The notes under the pieces were generated by a model. That model was given only the letters and a program-made list of their open reading frames with translations. It was not told the DNA's origin and searched no databases. The position numbers and the translations under genes are program-made. From Deinococcus radiopugnans ATCC 19172 (lineage in GTDB: Bacteria > Deinococcota > Deinococci > Deinococcales > Deinococcaceae), in assembly GCF_006335125.1 (NCBI RefSeq), contig NZ_VDMO01000016.1, positions 1 to 64,000 on the forward strand: a stretch of DNA of 64,000 nucleotides, read 5' to 3'. This document shows positions 42,793-53,137 of the stretch, in pieces. Each line of letters begins with the position of its first letter. Within the stretch, counting starts at the first letter, position 1.

Positions 42793-43536
42793 TCAGGCCG
42801 TCAGAATCAGCGGCTGGCTCCCGGTGATCATGATGGTGTGTTCAAAATGCGCGGCCAGCCCGCCGTCGGTGGTGCTGAGGGTCCACCCGTCGCGCCGCGT
42901 CCTGACCCGGTGCGAGCGGCCCGCCGAGACCATCGGCTCCACGGCGATGACCAGCCCCTCGTGCAGCTTCTTGCGGTCCACCGGGCGGAAGTAGTTGGGC
43001 ACGTTGGGTTCTTCGTGGATGGCGCGGCCCACGCCGTGGCCGAACAGTTCCCGCAAGACGGTGAAGCCCCGGCGCCGGACCTCCGTCTCCACCGCCCGCC
43101 CGATGGCGTGGACGGGCTGACCCACCTTCGCGGGGGCCAGGGCCACCCCCAGCGCCGCCTCGGTGCATTCGATCAGCTGCAGGGCGGCGGGCGACGCCGG
43201 GGGCACCGCCACCGTCACGGCGGCGTCGGCAATGAAGCCATCCACGAACGGCGTGACGTCTAGACTGACCACGTCCCCGGCGGCCAGCGGACGGCGCGTC
43301 GGCAGGCCGTGGACGATGTCGTTGTTGACGCTGACAAACACGTTGACGGGCGCGTTGTAGGTCATGCGCGGCGCGGAGGTGGCCCCGTGTTGCCGGAACA
43401 CCTGCCCGGCCAGCGCGTCGAGTTCGGCGGGCGTGACGCCGGGCCGGATGGCGTCTTTCAGGGTGCGGAGCGTCTCGGCCACCACGAAACCCGCGCGTTT
43501 CATGCCCTGCAATTCAGCCTTGGTGGTGATGGTCAT
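42793..43536 (-). CDS. map: methionine aminopeptidase type I
   Basis: Removes N-terminal methionine from new proteins; 247 residues. Metal ligands: Asp in [18 protein letters not shown] (two Asp), His in [20 protein letters not shown] region, Glu in VIAVEPMVS and the C-terminal Glu in [15 protein letters not shown] 5 nt before ATG 43536 marks the start. Convergent with the MMPL gene. Confidence 0.95.
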   Translation of the reverse strand: MTITTKAELQGMKRAGFVVAETLRTLKDAIRPGVTPAELDALAGQVFRQHGATSAPRMTYNAPVNVFVSVNNDIVHGLPTRRPLAAGDVVSLDVTPFVDGFIADAAVTVAVPPASPAALQLIECTEAALGVALAPAKVGQPVHAIGRAVETEVRRRGFTVLRELFGHGVGRAIHEEPNVPNYFRPVDRKKLHEGLVIAVEPMVSAGRSHRVRTRRDGWTLSTTDGGLAAHFEHTIMITGSQPLILTA

Positions 43537-43619
43537 GGACCAGTGTAGACCACCGGAACCCACCGCACCCGTCCCACCGGGCGGCTGTCTCCCCTGGCCG
43601 GATCTGCTTGAATGGCCCC

Positions 43620-44228
43620 ATGTTCACCATTCGCCCTGCCCGGCCCAGTGACCGCGACACGCTGTACCGCATCTGCCTGGAGACGGCGGACAGCGGGGCC
43701 GACGCCACGACCCTCTACCGTGATGGGCTGCTGGTGGGCCACATCTATGCCGGGCCGTATCTGGCGTACGCGCCCGACTTTGCCTTCGTGCTGGAGGACG
43801 AAGAGGGCGTCTGCGGCTACGTGATCGGCGCGCCCGACTCGCGGGAGTTCGAGGCGACGCTGGAGCGGGAGTGGTGGCCGGCCCTGCGCGCCCAGTACGC
43901 CGACCCCACCGACATCCCCCAGGCCGAGCGCACCCCGGACGAGCGATTGACTCACCTGATTCACCACCCGCCTACGGCCTCGCAAGAGATCGTGGAACCC
44001 TATCCCTCGCACCTGCACATCGATCTGCTGCCGCGCGGTCAGGGCGGCGGGAACGGGCGGCGCATGCTGGAACGGCTGTTCGCAGCGCTACGGGAGGCGG
44101 GGTCTCCCGGCGTGCATCTGGGCGTGGGCGGCGGGAACACGCGCGCCATCGGCTTCTACCGTCACCTGGGCTTTCAGGAACTGGAACGGTGGCCGGGCGG
44201 CTCGCTGACGCTGGGGCTGAAGCTGTAG
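43620..44228 (+). CDS. GNAT family N-acetyltransferase
   Basis: Acetyltransferase of 202 residues. Motif A is visible as [19 protein letters not shown] (about 126-144), with acetyl-CoA pyrophosphate loop, and motif B as [14 protein letters not shown] (about 178-191). The substrate is unknown. TTGAAT 6 nt before ATG 43620 is a weaker -10 than usual in this region. The N-terminal residues MFTIRPAR are typical of GNATs. Confidence 0.88.
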   Translation: MFTIRPARPSDRDTLYRICLETADSGADATTLYRDGLLVGHIYAGPYLAYAPDFAFVLEDEEGVCGYVIGAPDSREFEATLEREWWPALRAQYADPTDIPQAERTPDERLTHLIHHPPTASQEIVEPYPSHLHIDLLPRGQGGGNGRRMLERLFAALREAGSPGVHLGVGGGNTRAIGFYRHLGFQELERWPGGSLTLGLKL

Positions 44229-44241
44229 TGTTGCGGCTCTG

Positions 44242-44616
44242 TCAGCGCTGCTGATCGCGCACTGCCGCCAGCGTTTCCTCGAACTCGTCCAGGAATTCGT
44301 CTTCCAGCAGGCGGTCGCGAATCAAAGCGTCCTGCTCGGTGGTGGCCTGCTCGCGGGTCCAGCGCACGCGGGCCTGACGCGCGCCGCTGACGTTGCCCTT
44401 CCCGGCGATAAAGCGCGCGGCGTGGCGCACCGCTTCCAGCGGATCGTCGGTGGGCGCGGTGACGCTCAGGTTGCGCAGGCCGCCGTGATCGTTGACCAGC
44501 GAGGACGTGACCTCCACCCGCATGCCCTTGCGGGCCAGAAACACCTGATCCACGCGCCACATGCTGGTGGCCCGGATCGGCTCGGCGGCGGAACGAACGG
44601 GACGGCGGCGAGGCAT
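44242..44616 (-). CDS. hypothetical protein downstream of butyrate kinase
   Basis: Protein of 124 residues with no family I recognise. The N-terminus is basic (MPRRRPVRS); a central part has GMRVEVTSSLVNDHGGLRN and a helical C-terminus is rich in Glu/Asp/Arg. No membrane segment or signal peptide. ATG 44616 lies 13 nt after the stop of butyrate kinase, so it is probably co-transcribed. A long extension upstream is open but antisense to the kinase reading frame and was not used. Confidence 0.6.
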   Translation of the reverse strand: MPRRRPVRSAAEPIRATSMWRVDQVFLARKGMRVEVTSSLVNDHGGLRNLSVTAPTDDPLEAVRHAARFIAGKGNVSGARQARVRWTREQATTEQDALIRDRLLEDEFLDEFEETLAAVRDQQR

Positions 44617-44629
44617 TACGGTGGCGTCC

Positions 44630-45718
44630 TCAGAGTTCCGGGGCCGCAGCCTGGGGATGCCGCCATTCACGGGCGGCGTCCAGGCCCAGCAGCACCCGGC
44701 CCGCACCCTCGGCCAGGGCTTCGAGTTCCAGTTCGCCGGGAATGACCAGCACCGGGGCGATCCAGGCCACCCGGCGCTCAATGCGGTCGACCAGTTCGTC
44801 CCAGCGGGCAATCCCGCCGGTGATGACCAGCGCGTCGGGGCGGCCCGTCAGCGCGCCGGTCTGCTCGCCCAGGCCCTTGCACACCTGATGCACGAAGGCG
44901 GCGGCGGCGGCCTGCACGGCAGGATCGCTGACCATCCGCGCTTCCAGGTCCTTGAGGTTGGCACTGCCCGCCAACGACAGGAAACCGCCCGCACCGGACA
45001 GCTGGTGCAGCGCCGCCGCCTCACCCTCCTCGCGGGCCAGCCGCAGCAGCATGCGGGCGGGCAGCGGGCCGCTTTGCACTGCGCCCAGCGGGCCGCCGTC
45101 AGGGCCAGTTCCAGTGGTGTCCACCGCGCGGCCCTTCTCGAAAGCCGTGATGCTGGTGGTGGCTCCCAGGTGCGCCACCACGACGCGGGCGTCCTGCAAG
45201 CGCTTGCCCACGTCATGGGCGGCACGCCGGGCCACCACGCGCACGTTCAGGGCGTGGAACTGGGCGTGGCGGCGCAGACCCTTTACCCCGGTCTCGCGCG
45301 CCTCGGGCAGCAGTTCGTCCACGCTCTGGGGATCCACCACGAAGGCGGGCACACCGTATTCCCCGGCCAGCGCCAGCGCCAGCGGGCCGCCCAGATTGGG
45401 CGGATAGTGTGCCCCTTCGCCCTGCACGGCAAATTCGGCCATCTCCGGCGTCACCCGGTAGGTCCCGGCGGCCACCCGTCCGATCAGGCCGCCGCGCCCG
45501 ACGATGGCGTCCGGGGTGGGCCAGTCGGCCGTCAGTTCCCGAAGTTGAGTCGTCAGGCGCGGCAGGTCCGCCGCACTGGGCGGCGCCTCCAGCATGAGCT
45601 CGGCGCGGGTCAGCGACAGCTCCAACTGCCCCGGCAACGCCGAATTCAGACTCGGCTCAATGCTGGCGCAGGCGAGCTTGATCCCGCTGGTTCCTGGATT
45701 GATCACGTAGGCGATCAC
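44630..45718 (-). CDS. butyrate kinase (acetate/butyrate kinase family)
   Basis: ASKHA-fold kinase of 362 residues that forms acyl phosphates from butyrate (or branched acids) and ATP. N-terminal INPGTSGIKLA (about 6-16), VGRGGLI (about 73-79), HLGATTSI (about 179-186) and GGIARWDELV (about 295-304) match the Buk family. No phosphotransbutyrylase gene is adjacent. The GTG start lies 8 nt after TACTCT; the open extension to 45802 lacks family match. Confidence 0.87.
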   Translation of the reverse strand: MIAYVINPGTSGIKLACASIEPSLNSALPGQLELSLTRAELMLEAPPSAADLPRLTTQLRELTADWPTPDAIVGRGGLIGRVAAGTYRVTPEMAEFAVQGEGAHYPPNLGGPLALALAGEYGVPAFVVDPQSVDELLPEARETGVKGLRRHAQFHALNVRVVARRAAHDVGKRLQDARVVVAHLGATTSITAFEKGRAVDTTGTGPDGGPLGAVQSGPLPARMLLRLAREEGEAAALHQLSGAGGFLSLAGSANLKDLEARMVSDPAVQAAAAAFVHQVCKGLGEQTGALTGRPDALVITGGIARWDELVDRIERRVAWIAPVLVIPGELELEALAEGAGRVLLGLDAAREWRHPQAAAPEL

Positions 45719-45771
45719 GACGCCGCAGAGTAGCAGAGGGGGGGCACCGGGTGTCCCGCTTCTGAGAAAGA

Positions 45772-45803
45772 GATGAGGCCCAGGCTGCGGCCCGAACCTC
45801 ATC
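45772..45803 (-). terminator. hairpin between hpf and butyrate kinase genes
   Basis: GATGAGG (45772-45778) pairs with CCTCATC (45797-45803), with a GC-rich loop. It falls right after the hpf stop codon (on the minus strand). No T-run; weak call. Confidence 0.45.
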
Positions 45804-45819
45804 CCCAGCCTTCAGCGGC

Positions 45820-46386
45820 TCAGACGCTCGGTTCGATCAGGCCGTAATGCCCGTCCTTGCGGCGGTACACCACGCCCGTCTGACCCGAGGCCATGTTGGC
45901 AAACACGTAGAAATCATGGCCCAGCGCCTCCATCTGGACCACCGCGTCCTCGGCACTCATGGGGCGCAGGTCAAAACGCTTCTGGCGCACGATCTCGGGT
46001 TCGAATTCGCTCACGTCGTCGAGTCCCGCGTCCACGGCGGCCTCGGCAGGGCCAGGCTCGGGCATCGGCACGGCCTCATGGCGGGCTTTCATGTAGCGGG
46101 TCTTGAATTTGCGCAGTTGCCGTTCCAGCACGTCGCTGGCCTTGTCGATGGCGGCGTACATGTCGGCGTGGTGTTCCTCGGCGCGGATAATCCCGTTGGG
46201 CACGTTGAGCTGCACTTCCACGCGGTTGCGGCGTGTCGAATCCCTTACATCTCGCACTGTCAGCGTCACCCGCGCGTCTGTGATGGAATCGTTGTAACGG
46301 TCCAGTCGCGTGAGTTTCTCCTCGACGTAATCGCGCATGGCGTCTGTGACGTCGACGTTTCGGCCCGACAGTTTGTAGATATGCAC
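45820..46386 (-). CDS. hpf: ribosome hibernation promoting factor, long form
   Basis: Binds 30S subunits and promotes 100S ribosome dimers in stationary phase. 188 residues, long form: N-terminal S30AE domain (MHIYKLSGRNVDVTDAMRDY..., about 1-100), a linker (PEPGPAEAAVDAG) and the C-terminal dimerisation domain ending in MSAEDAVVQMEALGHDFYVFANMASG. Start GTG 46386 gives the usual family start; GTG 46395 with AAGGAT just upstream is an alternative. TACCCT lies about 25 nt further up. Confidence 0.93.
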   Translation of the reverse strand: MHIYKLSGRNVDVTDAMRDYVEEKLTRLDRYNDSITDARVTLTVRDVRDSTRRNRVEVQLNVPNGIIRAEEHHADMYAAIDKASDVLERQLRKFKTRYMKARHEAVPMPEPGPAEAAVDAGLDDVSEFEPEIVRQKRFDLRPMSAEDAVVQMEALGHDFYVFANMASGQTGVVYRRKDGHYGLIEPSV

Positions 46387-46439
46387 GGCTTTCACCCATC
46401 CTTTGCCCGGAAGGGTAGAAAAGGGCCTTCCGGTCCTCC

Positions 46440-46622
46440 TCACTGTAGCCCGCACCGCCCGGCGTTGTCGGGCGAAGTCTTCATGGCGCCTACACCCACG
46501 CTGGGGGTATGGTAAGGGGCGGCCGGGGGCACGGCCGGGGGCACCGTGCCTGCCCCCGCACGGTGAAGGACTGACCTGCAACACGGCGCTCTGCCAGACC
46601 ATTTGAGGCGCCCTGGGGGCGG
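46440..46622. other. GC-rich gap between hpf and the TetR gene
   Basis: No gene is seen. It contains two tandem copies of GGCCGGGGGCAC (about 46527-46550) and several overlapping inverted repeats (for example GGGGGCA/TGCCCCC). Could fold strongly as RNA but no known RNA family is recognised. Confidence 0.4.
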
Positions 46623-46651
46623 TATCATGACGCCATGACGGTGGAGCGGCC

Positions 46652-46655
<4 letters not shown>
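46623..46655 (+). promoter_or_regulatory. leaderless promoter and six-codon upstream ORF of the TetR gene
   Basis: TATCAT (46623-46628) lies 6 nt before ATG 46635, which opens the short frame MTVERP ending at TGA 46653-46655. That TGA overlaps the ATG of the TetR gene (ATGA). The message would be leaderless for the short frame, with the regulator reached by termination and restart; GGAG at 46643-46646 could help. Confidence 0.6.
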
Positions 46656-47326
<671 letters not shown>

Positions 47327-47474
47327 GCCACATCCCGCTGTCTCAGGGTCTGGCCACAGGTTCAGTTGCTGGCACGTGCCTGGCGGCGGCCCACGCCGCC
47401 TCCTGAGGAGCGTCGGCGCCAAATGCTGTCCGCCCCCACAGCCTTCCGGGCCACAGGCCACTACAATCAGCGGC

Positions 47475-48071
47475 GTGATTGCTTACCTGTCCGGCGTGGT
47501 GCGCGAGGTGCGCGAGAACAGCGCCGTGGTGGTGGCGGGCGGCGTGGGGTACGAGGTCCAGTGTCCGGCAGGCACGCTGGCGAAGCTGGTGGCGGGGCAG
47601 CCCGCCGAACTGAACACCCGTTTCATCGTGCGCGAGGACGCCCAGTTGCTGTTCGGCTTTGCCGACACCGACAGCGTACGGCTGTTCGATCTGTTGACTG
47701 GCGTCAGCGGCGTGGGGCCGAAACTGGGGCTGGCCCTGCTGTCGGCCATGCCAGTGTCGGCGCTGGCCCAGGGCCTGCTCGGCGGTGACGCCAAGCTGCT
47801 GTCCAGCGTCTCCGGCGTGGGCAAGAAGACCGCCGAACGGCTGGTGCTGGAATTGCAGGGCAAGGTGCCTGAACATCTGGCCGCGCCCTCGGTGGGCGGC
47901 GCCAAGGCGGCGAAAGTGGCGACGACGGCGGGCCGCGACGCGGTGGACGCGCTGCTGGCCCTGGGTTTCCGCGAGGCTGGAGTGCGGGCCGTGGTGGCCG
48001 AGTTGCTGTCCGCCGAGCCGGAGCTGAGCGCCGACGCGCTGATTCGCAAGGGGCTGGGGCGGCTGCGGTGA
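47475..48071 (+). CDS. ruvA: Holliday junction branch migration protein RuvA
   Basis: DNA-binding subunit that sits on Holliday junctions and recruits RuvB. 198 residues: OB fold (IAYLSGVV...FIVREDAQLLFGF, 1-65), two helix-hairpin-helix motifs (TGVSGVGPKLGLALLS and SVSGVGKKTAERLVLEL, about 77-130), and the C-terminal RuvB-contacting domain (DAVDALLALGFREAGVRAVV). GTG 47475 is 7 nt after TACAAT, the start of the family protein. RuvB and RuvC are not in the window. Confidence 0.95.
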   Translation: MIAYLSGVVREVRENSAVVVAGGVGYEVQCPAGTLAKLVAGQPAELNTRFIVREDAQLLFGFADTDSVRLFDLLTGVSGVGPKLGLALLSAMPVSALAQGLLGGDAKLLSSVSGVGKKTAERLVLELQGKVPEHLAAPSVGGAKAAKVATTAGRDAVDALLALGFREAGVRAVVAELLSAEPELSADALIRKGLGRLR

Positions 48072-48114
48072 GGGCGGCCCACGGCGGCGCCGTCAGTCTT
48101 GCCCGCCACCCCGG

Positions 48115-49434
48115 ATGACGCACGGCGAGCCGGACACCCTGGACATCCGCCGGGCCGGTGCGTCGGCAGCGGACCCGCAGGACCGCAACCCTTCGGAGTA
48201 CCGGGAACAGAAGGTCTCCTGGCTGGAACTGTTTTTTGACCTGATCTTCGTGGTGGCTTTCGATCAGCTGGCCAAGCGGCTGGGGCAGTCGCCGGACGCG
48301 GGCAGCCTGCTGCGTTTCGGGCTGCTGTTTGTGGCGGTGTGGTGGGCCTGGGCGGGCAACGCCACCTTCGCCGCCCGCTACGGCAACGAGAGCCGCACCT
48401 ACCGCTGGGGCACGCTGGCGCAGATCGTGTCGCTGGGCATGATCGCCCTGACCCTGCGCGCGGACCTGATGGACACGGGTTCGGCGTTCGCGCTGGCCTA
48501 CGGGGCCAACCGCATGATTCAGGCGGGGCTGTACCTGACTGTGGCCCGTCGCCGCCCAGCCGGGGCCGCTTTCGCCGGCCGCATGGCGCTGTCCTTCGGC
48601 GCGGCGGCGGCGCTGTGGCTGGGGTCGGCGGCGTGGCCCGGGGACTCCGCCGCGCAGCTCGGGCTGTGGTGCGCCGCGCTGCTGCTGGACGTGCTGACCC
48701 CGGTGCTCGTCCGCAACCACAGCGGCGACGCCCTGCCGCACGAGGGCCACCTGCCCGAACGCGTGGGCCTGTTGCAGATCATCGCGCTGGGCGAGATCGT
48801 GACCGAGATCGTGGGCGGCAGCCGCCAGCAGCCGCTGGACGCGGGCAACCTGATTCCGGCGCTGGCCGCCATCGTCACGGCGCTGGCGCTGTGGCGGCTG
48901 TACTTCGATCAGGCCCGCTCGCTGCCGCTGCTGGGCGCGCGGGTGGACCGGCGACTGGAAAGCATGCTGGCGTGGCTGTACGGCCACCTGCCCTTCACGC
49001 TGGCGGTGGTGGTGCTGGGCGTGGGCCTGGGCCACGGCCTGTCTGCCGCCGGCACCGCCGGGGCCGCCGGGGATCAGCGCCTGGTGGGCGCGTCGCTGGC
49101 CCTGGCGCTGCTGACGCTGGCCTTCTTGCGCTGGAACTCACTGCGGGTCACGGGGCGCTTCTTTCCGGACCGCACCGTGCCCGCGTTGCTGCTGGGGGCA
49201 GGGCTGGCCGGGGGCCTGCTGCTGACCGACCTGGATACCCTGCGGACCCATTTGGCCGTGGCGGCGCTGACCACGCTGGTGGCCCTGATCAGCGCCACCG
49301 ATCCGGTCACGCGGCGGCTGGGACGCCTGGAAGAGCGGATGTTGCAGCGGCTGGAGGAAGGCGATCAGCCGGACTCGGTGGCCGACGCCCTGGATGACGC
49401 GCCGGCGGCCCGCACCGCCGACACGTCCCCGTAG
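48115..49434 (+). CDS. low temperature requirement protein A (LtrA) family membrane protein
   Basis: Membrane protein of 439 residues with about ten helices. The LtrA signature VSWLELFFDLIFVVAFDQLAKRL falls at about 34-56 (parts WLELFFDL, FVVAFDQ) and LLQIIALGEIVTEIVGG at about 219-235. LtrA was linked to growth at low temperature in Listeria; its biochemical function is unknown. The 3' end overlaps the convergent IPP isomerase gene by 70 nt. No leaderless promoter or clear ribosome site is seen at its ATG; distance from ruvA (43 nt) allows co-transcription. Confidence 0.86.
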   Translation: MTHGEPDTLDIRRAGASAADPQDRNPSEYREQKVSWLELFFDLIFVVAFDQLAKRLGQSPDAGSLLRFGLLFVAVWWAWAGNATFAARYGNESRTYRWGTLAQIVSLGMIALTLRADLMDTGSAFALAYGANRMIQAGLYLTVARRRPAGAAFAGRMALSFGAAAALWLGSAAWPGDSAAQLGLWCAALLLDVLTPVLVRNHSGDALPHEGHLPERVGLLQIIALGEIVTEIVGGSRQQPLDAGNLIPALAAIVTALALWRLYFDQARSLPLLGARVDRRLESMLAWLYGHLPFTLAVVVLGVGLGHGLSAAGTAGAAGDQRLVGASLALALLTLAFLRWNSLRVTGRFFPDRTVPALLLGAGLAGGLLLTDLDTLRTHLAVAALTTLVALISATDPVTRRLGRLEERMLQRLEEGDQPDSVADALDDAPAARTADTSP

Positions 49435-50414
49435 CCCCCCACGAACAGGGCCACGCGCAACTCGTGGATAAAGTTCGCCAGCCAGTCCTCGGCGGCCTCG
49501 GCGCTGTCGAGCGCGGGGGCGAGCAGCGGACGGGCCACCGCCACCACCTGCGCGCCCAGCAGCAGGGCACGGGCGGCGTCCAGCCCGGTCCGGATGCCCC
49601 CCGAGGCGATCAGCGGCGTCTGCGGCGCGGCGGCCCTGGCACCGCGCAGGGCCTGCGCCGTCGGCACGCCCACCTCGCACAGGTCAGGGCTGATGACCGC
49701 GCCGCGTTCCACCAGTTGCTCCACGCGCGCCCAGCTGGTCCCCCCGGCCCCGGCCACGTCCAGCGCGGCAAAGCCCAGACCCGACACGGCGGCCACCGTC
49801 CTCGCGTCCAGCCCATGCCCCACCTCTTTAAGAATCACCGGAAAGGGCAATTGGGGCAGCAGTTCGGCCAGCCGCGCGGTCAATCCGGCCCAGTTGGTGT
49901 CGCCGCCACTTTGCAACGCTTCCTGCAGGGGGTTGACGTGGATCGCCAGGGCTTCGGCCCCCACCGTCCGCACGGCGCGCACGGCTTCCTTCGCGCCGTA
50001 GCCCAGCAGGAACTGCGCCCCGCCCAGATTGCCCACGAGCAGGATGTCGGGGGCCAGTTCACGCACCTGAAAGGTGGCGGCGGTGTCGGGGCGCTCCAGC
50101 ATGACGCGCTGCGAGCCCAGCATCAGCCCGATGCCCAGGTTCTGCGCCGCCCGCGCCAGATGGGCGTTGATGCGCCCGGCGCGCTCGGCCCCGCCGGTCA
50201 TCGCGCCGATCAGCAGCGGGGCGCTCAGGCGGCGGCCCAGGAAAGTGGTCCCCAGGTCGACGTCGCTCAGGTTGCGCTCGGGCAGGGCGCGGTAGGGCCA
50301 GGGCACGGCCTCCAGCCCGGTGGTCACGCCCGCGTACTGGCTTTCGGGCAGCAGGCAGGCGTCCACATGGCGCAGTTTGCGCGCCGCGATGTCGGGGGGC
50401 CGGACCAGGGTCAT
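49365..50414 (-). CDS. fni: type 2 isopentenyl-diphosphate delta-isomerase
   Basis: FMN-dependent isomerase that interconverts IPP and DMAPP for carotenoid and quinone synthesis. 349 residues with RKLRHVDACLLP (about 12-23), PLLIGAMTGGAE (about 66-77), the FMN/phosphate motifs LAIHVNPLQE (about 152-161), FPVILKEVGHGL (about 184-195) and IASGGIRTGLDAAR (about 273-286). TAGGCT 6 nt before ATG 50414 gives a leaderless start. Its last 70 nt run antisense to the end of ltrA. Confidence 0.93.
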   Translation of the reverse strand: MTLVRPPDIAARKLRHVDACLLPESQYAGVTTGLEAVPWPYRALPERNLSDVDLGTTFLGRRLSAPLLIGAMTGGAERAGRINAHLARAAQNLGIGLMLGSQRVMLERPDTAATFQVRELAPDILLVGNLGGAQFLLGYGAKEAVRAVRTVGAEALAIHVNPLQEALQSGGDTNWAGLTARLAELLPQLPFPVILKEVGHGLDARTVAAVSGLGFAALDVAGAGGTSWARVEQLVERGAVISPDLCEVGVPTAQALRGARAAAPQTPLIASGGIRTGLDAARALLLGAQVVAVARPLLAPALDSAEAAEDWLANFIHELRVALFVGGYGDVSAVRAAGASSRASATESG

Positions 50415-50574
50415 GGCCACAGCCTAACGCCCGCTGCGGGGAACCGACGGGTGAATTCCCGCACTGCGCCGCACTTAGCAACCCCCGGCACAGTTGACAG
50501 CCTGGGCAGGGAGTTGTACTATTCCCAAGCGCTGAGAAAAGAAGCACGGCGCGAGGCACGAGGAAAGCAGGTTC

Positions 50575-50651
<77 letters not shown>

Positions 50652-50661
50652 AAATGAAAGA

Positions 50662-50686
50662 CCCCCACTTTACGGTGGGGGCTTTT
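50662..50686 (+). terminator. intrinsic terminator of the initiator tRNA
   Basis: CCCCCAC (50662-50668) pairs with GTGGGGG (50675-50681) around a 6-nt loop and is followed by C and TTTT (50683-50686). Confidence 0.92.
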
Positions 50687-50756
50687 CCTTGCGACCAGAC
50701 AGGCGCCGGGTGCGAGGCGGAACTTCATCACCCCCCGCGCCGTACTGTAGGCCGAG

Positions 50757-51278
50757 ATGAGCGTTGCCTTTCTGATTTTTCTGGTGGCCTGGATCGTGGG
50801 CATGGCCGCAACCTTCGTCCCGGTGCTGCCCGCCACGCTGATCATCTTTCTGGGGGCGCTGGGCGCCACCCTGCTGGACGGCTTTCAGGTCTGGCCGGAT
50901 CTGCCGTTCCTGCTGACCTTCGGAGCGCTGACGGTGCTGATCGGCTTCGTGGACAACGTCGCCTCGGCGTGGGGGGCGCGGCGCTACGGCGGCAGCAAAC
51001 AGGCGGTGTGGGGCGCGCTGATCGGCGGACTGGCGGGCCTGTTCATTCCCTTCGGCCTCCTGGTGGGGCCGCTGGCCGGGGCGCTGCTGGCCGAAGTGCT
51101 GCTGGTGCGCAAAACCCTGCCGGACGCCCTGCGCTCGGCCTGGGGCACCCTGGTGGGCCTGCTGACCGGGCTGGCCGCCAAGCTGGTGCTGCACCTGCTG
51201 ATGGGCCTGTATGAACTCTGGCGGCTGTGGGAGCCGGCGCGCAGCCTCTTGGGGGGACAGGACAGCGTGTTGGGCTAG
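50757..51278 (+). CDS. DUF456 family membrane protein
   Basis: Membrane protein of 173 residues with about five helices and the DUF456 pattern [16 protein letters not shown] (about 20-35), [21 protein letters not shown] (about 61-81) and [26 protein letters not shown] (about 87-112). Gly-zipper-rich. Function unknown. TACTGT 8 nt before ATG 50757 gives a leaderless start. Stops just short of the convergent YIP1-like gene. Confidence 0.82.
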   Translation: MSVAFLIFLVAWIVGMAATFVPVLPATLIIFLGALGATLLDGFQVWPDLPFLLTFGALTVLIGFVDNVASAWGARRYGGSKQAVWGALIGGLAGLFIPFGLLVGPLAGALLAEVLLVRKTLPDALRSAWGTLVGLLTGLAAKLVLHLLMGLYELWRLWEPARSLLGGQDSVLG

Positions 51279-51282
51279 CGGG

Positions 51283-52011
51283 CTACCGCGCAAACAGCAG
51301 CGGCGACACCCCGATCAGCCCGATGATCAGCGCGGGCAGCAGCGGCAGCAGCGTGCCCATGACGGCCTGTACGGGGCGCTCGGTCAGGTGGCGAAAGGCG
51401 GCGTACACGAAACCGAACTGCGCCGCCGTGCCCAGCAGCGTGACCACGATCAGCCCGAACCCGGCGGAGGTCTGGGCGGTGGCCGCCAGCGCGGCGCGCT
51501 CCAGCACCCTGGGATCGCTGCCCAGCCCGGCGACGCTGGCCGCGTCAGGCACGAAGGCGGCGGCGGGCGTCAGCAGCGTGACCACGAGAATGAGCAGGTA
51601 CAGCGGCGGCAGCAGCGCGAAGCTGGCCCCGTAGACCTCGGCGGCACGGCCCCTCAGGCCCGAACCCACCCGCCCAAAGCCCCACATCAGCACGAAGACG
51701 AACACGGCCAGGAAGGTGGTGCCCAGCGTGTTGACCGCGTAGGTGGCGAAGTTGGGGGCCGCCGCCTCGCTGTGGGCGGCGGCGAACGCGGCGGCGTGAC
51801 GCACCAGCAGGGTGTAGGCCAGCCCCCCCAGCAGGCCCGAGACCACCGGCACCCACACGTAACGCCACCACAGCAGCTCCACCTCCTGCAACTGCGCCGC
51901 AAAACGGCGTGGGCTGACCAGCAGCGTGGCGGGCGTGGGCGGTTCGGGCAGGGGGGCGGGCGGACGGGCGGGGCCGCCCTTGCCGGCGCGGGTTTTGCGG
52001 GGAGAGGCCAT
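51283..52011 (-). CDS. YIP1-like five-helix membrane protein
   Basis: Membrane protein of 242 residues: a Lys/Pro-rich soluble N-terminus (1-32), then about five helices separated by short loops, in the manner of Yip1-domain proteins of bacteria. No catalytic motif. Function unknown. ATG 52011 is 10 nt after TAGCAT, slightly longer spacing than the leaderless norm. It follows the CPBP protease gene on the same strand with a 60-nt gap. Confidence 0.6.
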   Translation of the reverse strand: MASPRKTRAGKGGPARPPAPLPEPPTPATLLVSPRRFAAQLQEVELLWWRYVWVPVVSGLLGGLAYTLLVRHAAAFAAAHSEAAAPNFATYAVNTLGTTFLAVFVFVLMWGFGRVGSGLRGRAAEVYGASFALLPPLYLLILVVTLLTPAAAFVPDAASVAGLGSDPRVLERAALAATAQTSAGFGLIVVTLLGTAAQFGFVYAAFRHLTERPVQAVMGTLLPLLPALIIGLIGVSPLLFAR

Positions 52012-52071
52012 AGACCCCGCCATGCTAGCGGCTGCGGTGGTATTGGCTGCGGCGCGGGAGGGGCGACAGGG

Positions 52072-53040
52072 TCAGAACAGCGCGCTTCTCAGGTCAGAGA
52101 CCCACAGCCCCACCTGCGGGAAGGTCAGGGCCACCGCCACCGCGCCGAACAGCACGATCACCACGTAGGCCAGACTGAGCCAGGGGCCGGGGGCGCTGCG
52201 CACCTGCGGATCGGGTTTGGGCGTCAGCCACAGGTGCAGCACCACCATCACCACCGCGCCGAACAGCAGCGCCCCCAGCGCCAGCGGCAGTTTCAGGGCC
52301 GGGTTGCTCAGCAGTTCGGCGGCCTGCGCCGGATCGCCCAGCTCCTTGCCGAGCAGAAACGCCCCCAGCCCCACGGCCAGCGTGTTGTTCAGCGCGTGGA
52401 CGATGACGCTGTTCCACAGGCTGCCGCTGTGCTGCACCAGCCGCGCCAGCACGTAGGCCAGCGGCAGAATCCCGGCAATGCTGGCCGGCACGCCGTGCGC
52501 CAGCGAGAACGCGAAGGTGGAGGTCAGCGCCGCCACCGTGAAACCCGCCGCTCGCTCGTGCCCGCGCATCAGCAGGCCCCGGAAAGCGACTTCCTCGGCA
52601 AAGGGAATCAGGATGCCCGCCGCCAGCAGCAGCGCCCACACGTCCGGCCCGCTGCTCAGGAACTGCGGCACCGCGTCCGCCGCCGACGGGAAAAAGGTGA
52701 CGTAGGCCAGCACGAACGCCCGCGAGGCCAGGAAGGCCAGCACGAACGCGGCCAGCGCCAGCCCCCACGACGGCGGCGTGCGCCAGCGCGTGTCGGCAGC
52801 CAGCGCCCGCACGGTGGGCCGGAAAAAGAGGAACGCCGCCGCCACCACCACCGCGAACGAGCCCAGCAGCGCCGTGCCCAGCGGCACCCGCACGGCGATC
52901 AGCAGCGCCGAGACCACGTTCTGAATGATCAGCAGCCCTAACGCGGCGCGGTTGCCATCCACCGCCCGGATGCCGGTGGGGGGCGGAGGGGTCTGCGCCG
53001 CTTCGGGCCAGGACGGAGTGTCGGGGTGCGGCGCGGTCAT
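52072..53040 (-). CDS. CPBP family intramembrane metalloprotease
   Basis: Membrane protease of 322 residues (Rce1/CAAX-processing family). The metal motifs are complete: [10 protein letters not shown] (about 145-154, catalytic Glu-Glu), [11 protein letters not shown] (about 176-186) and VIVHALNNT (about 213-221). The substrate is unknown; relatives process prenylated proteins or bacteriocin immunity functions. TACCCT 7 nt before ATG 53040 marks a leaderless start. Confidence 0.9.
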   Translation of the reverse strand: MTAPHPDTPSWPEAAQTPPPPTGIRAVDGNRAALGLLIIQNVVSALLIAVRVPLGTALLGSFAVVVAAAFLFFRPTVRALAADTRWRTPPSWGLALAAFVLAFLASRAFVLAYVTFFPSAADAVPQFLSSGPDVWALLLAAGILIPFAEEVAFRGLLMRGHERAAGFTVAALTSTFAFSLAHGVPASIAGILPLAYVLARLVQHSGSLWNSVIVHALNNTLAVGLGAFLLGKELGDPAQAAELLSNPALKLPLALGALLFGAVVMVVLHLWLTPKPDPQVRSAPGPWLSLAYVVIVLFGAVAVALTFPQVGLWVSDLRSALF

Positions 53041-53137
53041 GCTGTAGAGGGTACTGCGCTCCCCGGCACGGCGCCTCCGCTGAAAGGCGGAGACTTTCTT
53101 GAGGCTCGGGGGGAACAGCGTTGAGGGCGGGGCCGCC

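Noticed and set aside
46520..46560. CRISPR-like or coding repeat in the hpf-tetR gap
   Set aside because: Only two copies of a 12-bp GC-rich unit without spacers; no array and no cas genes in the window.
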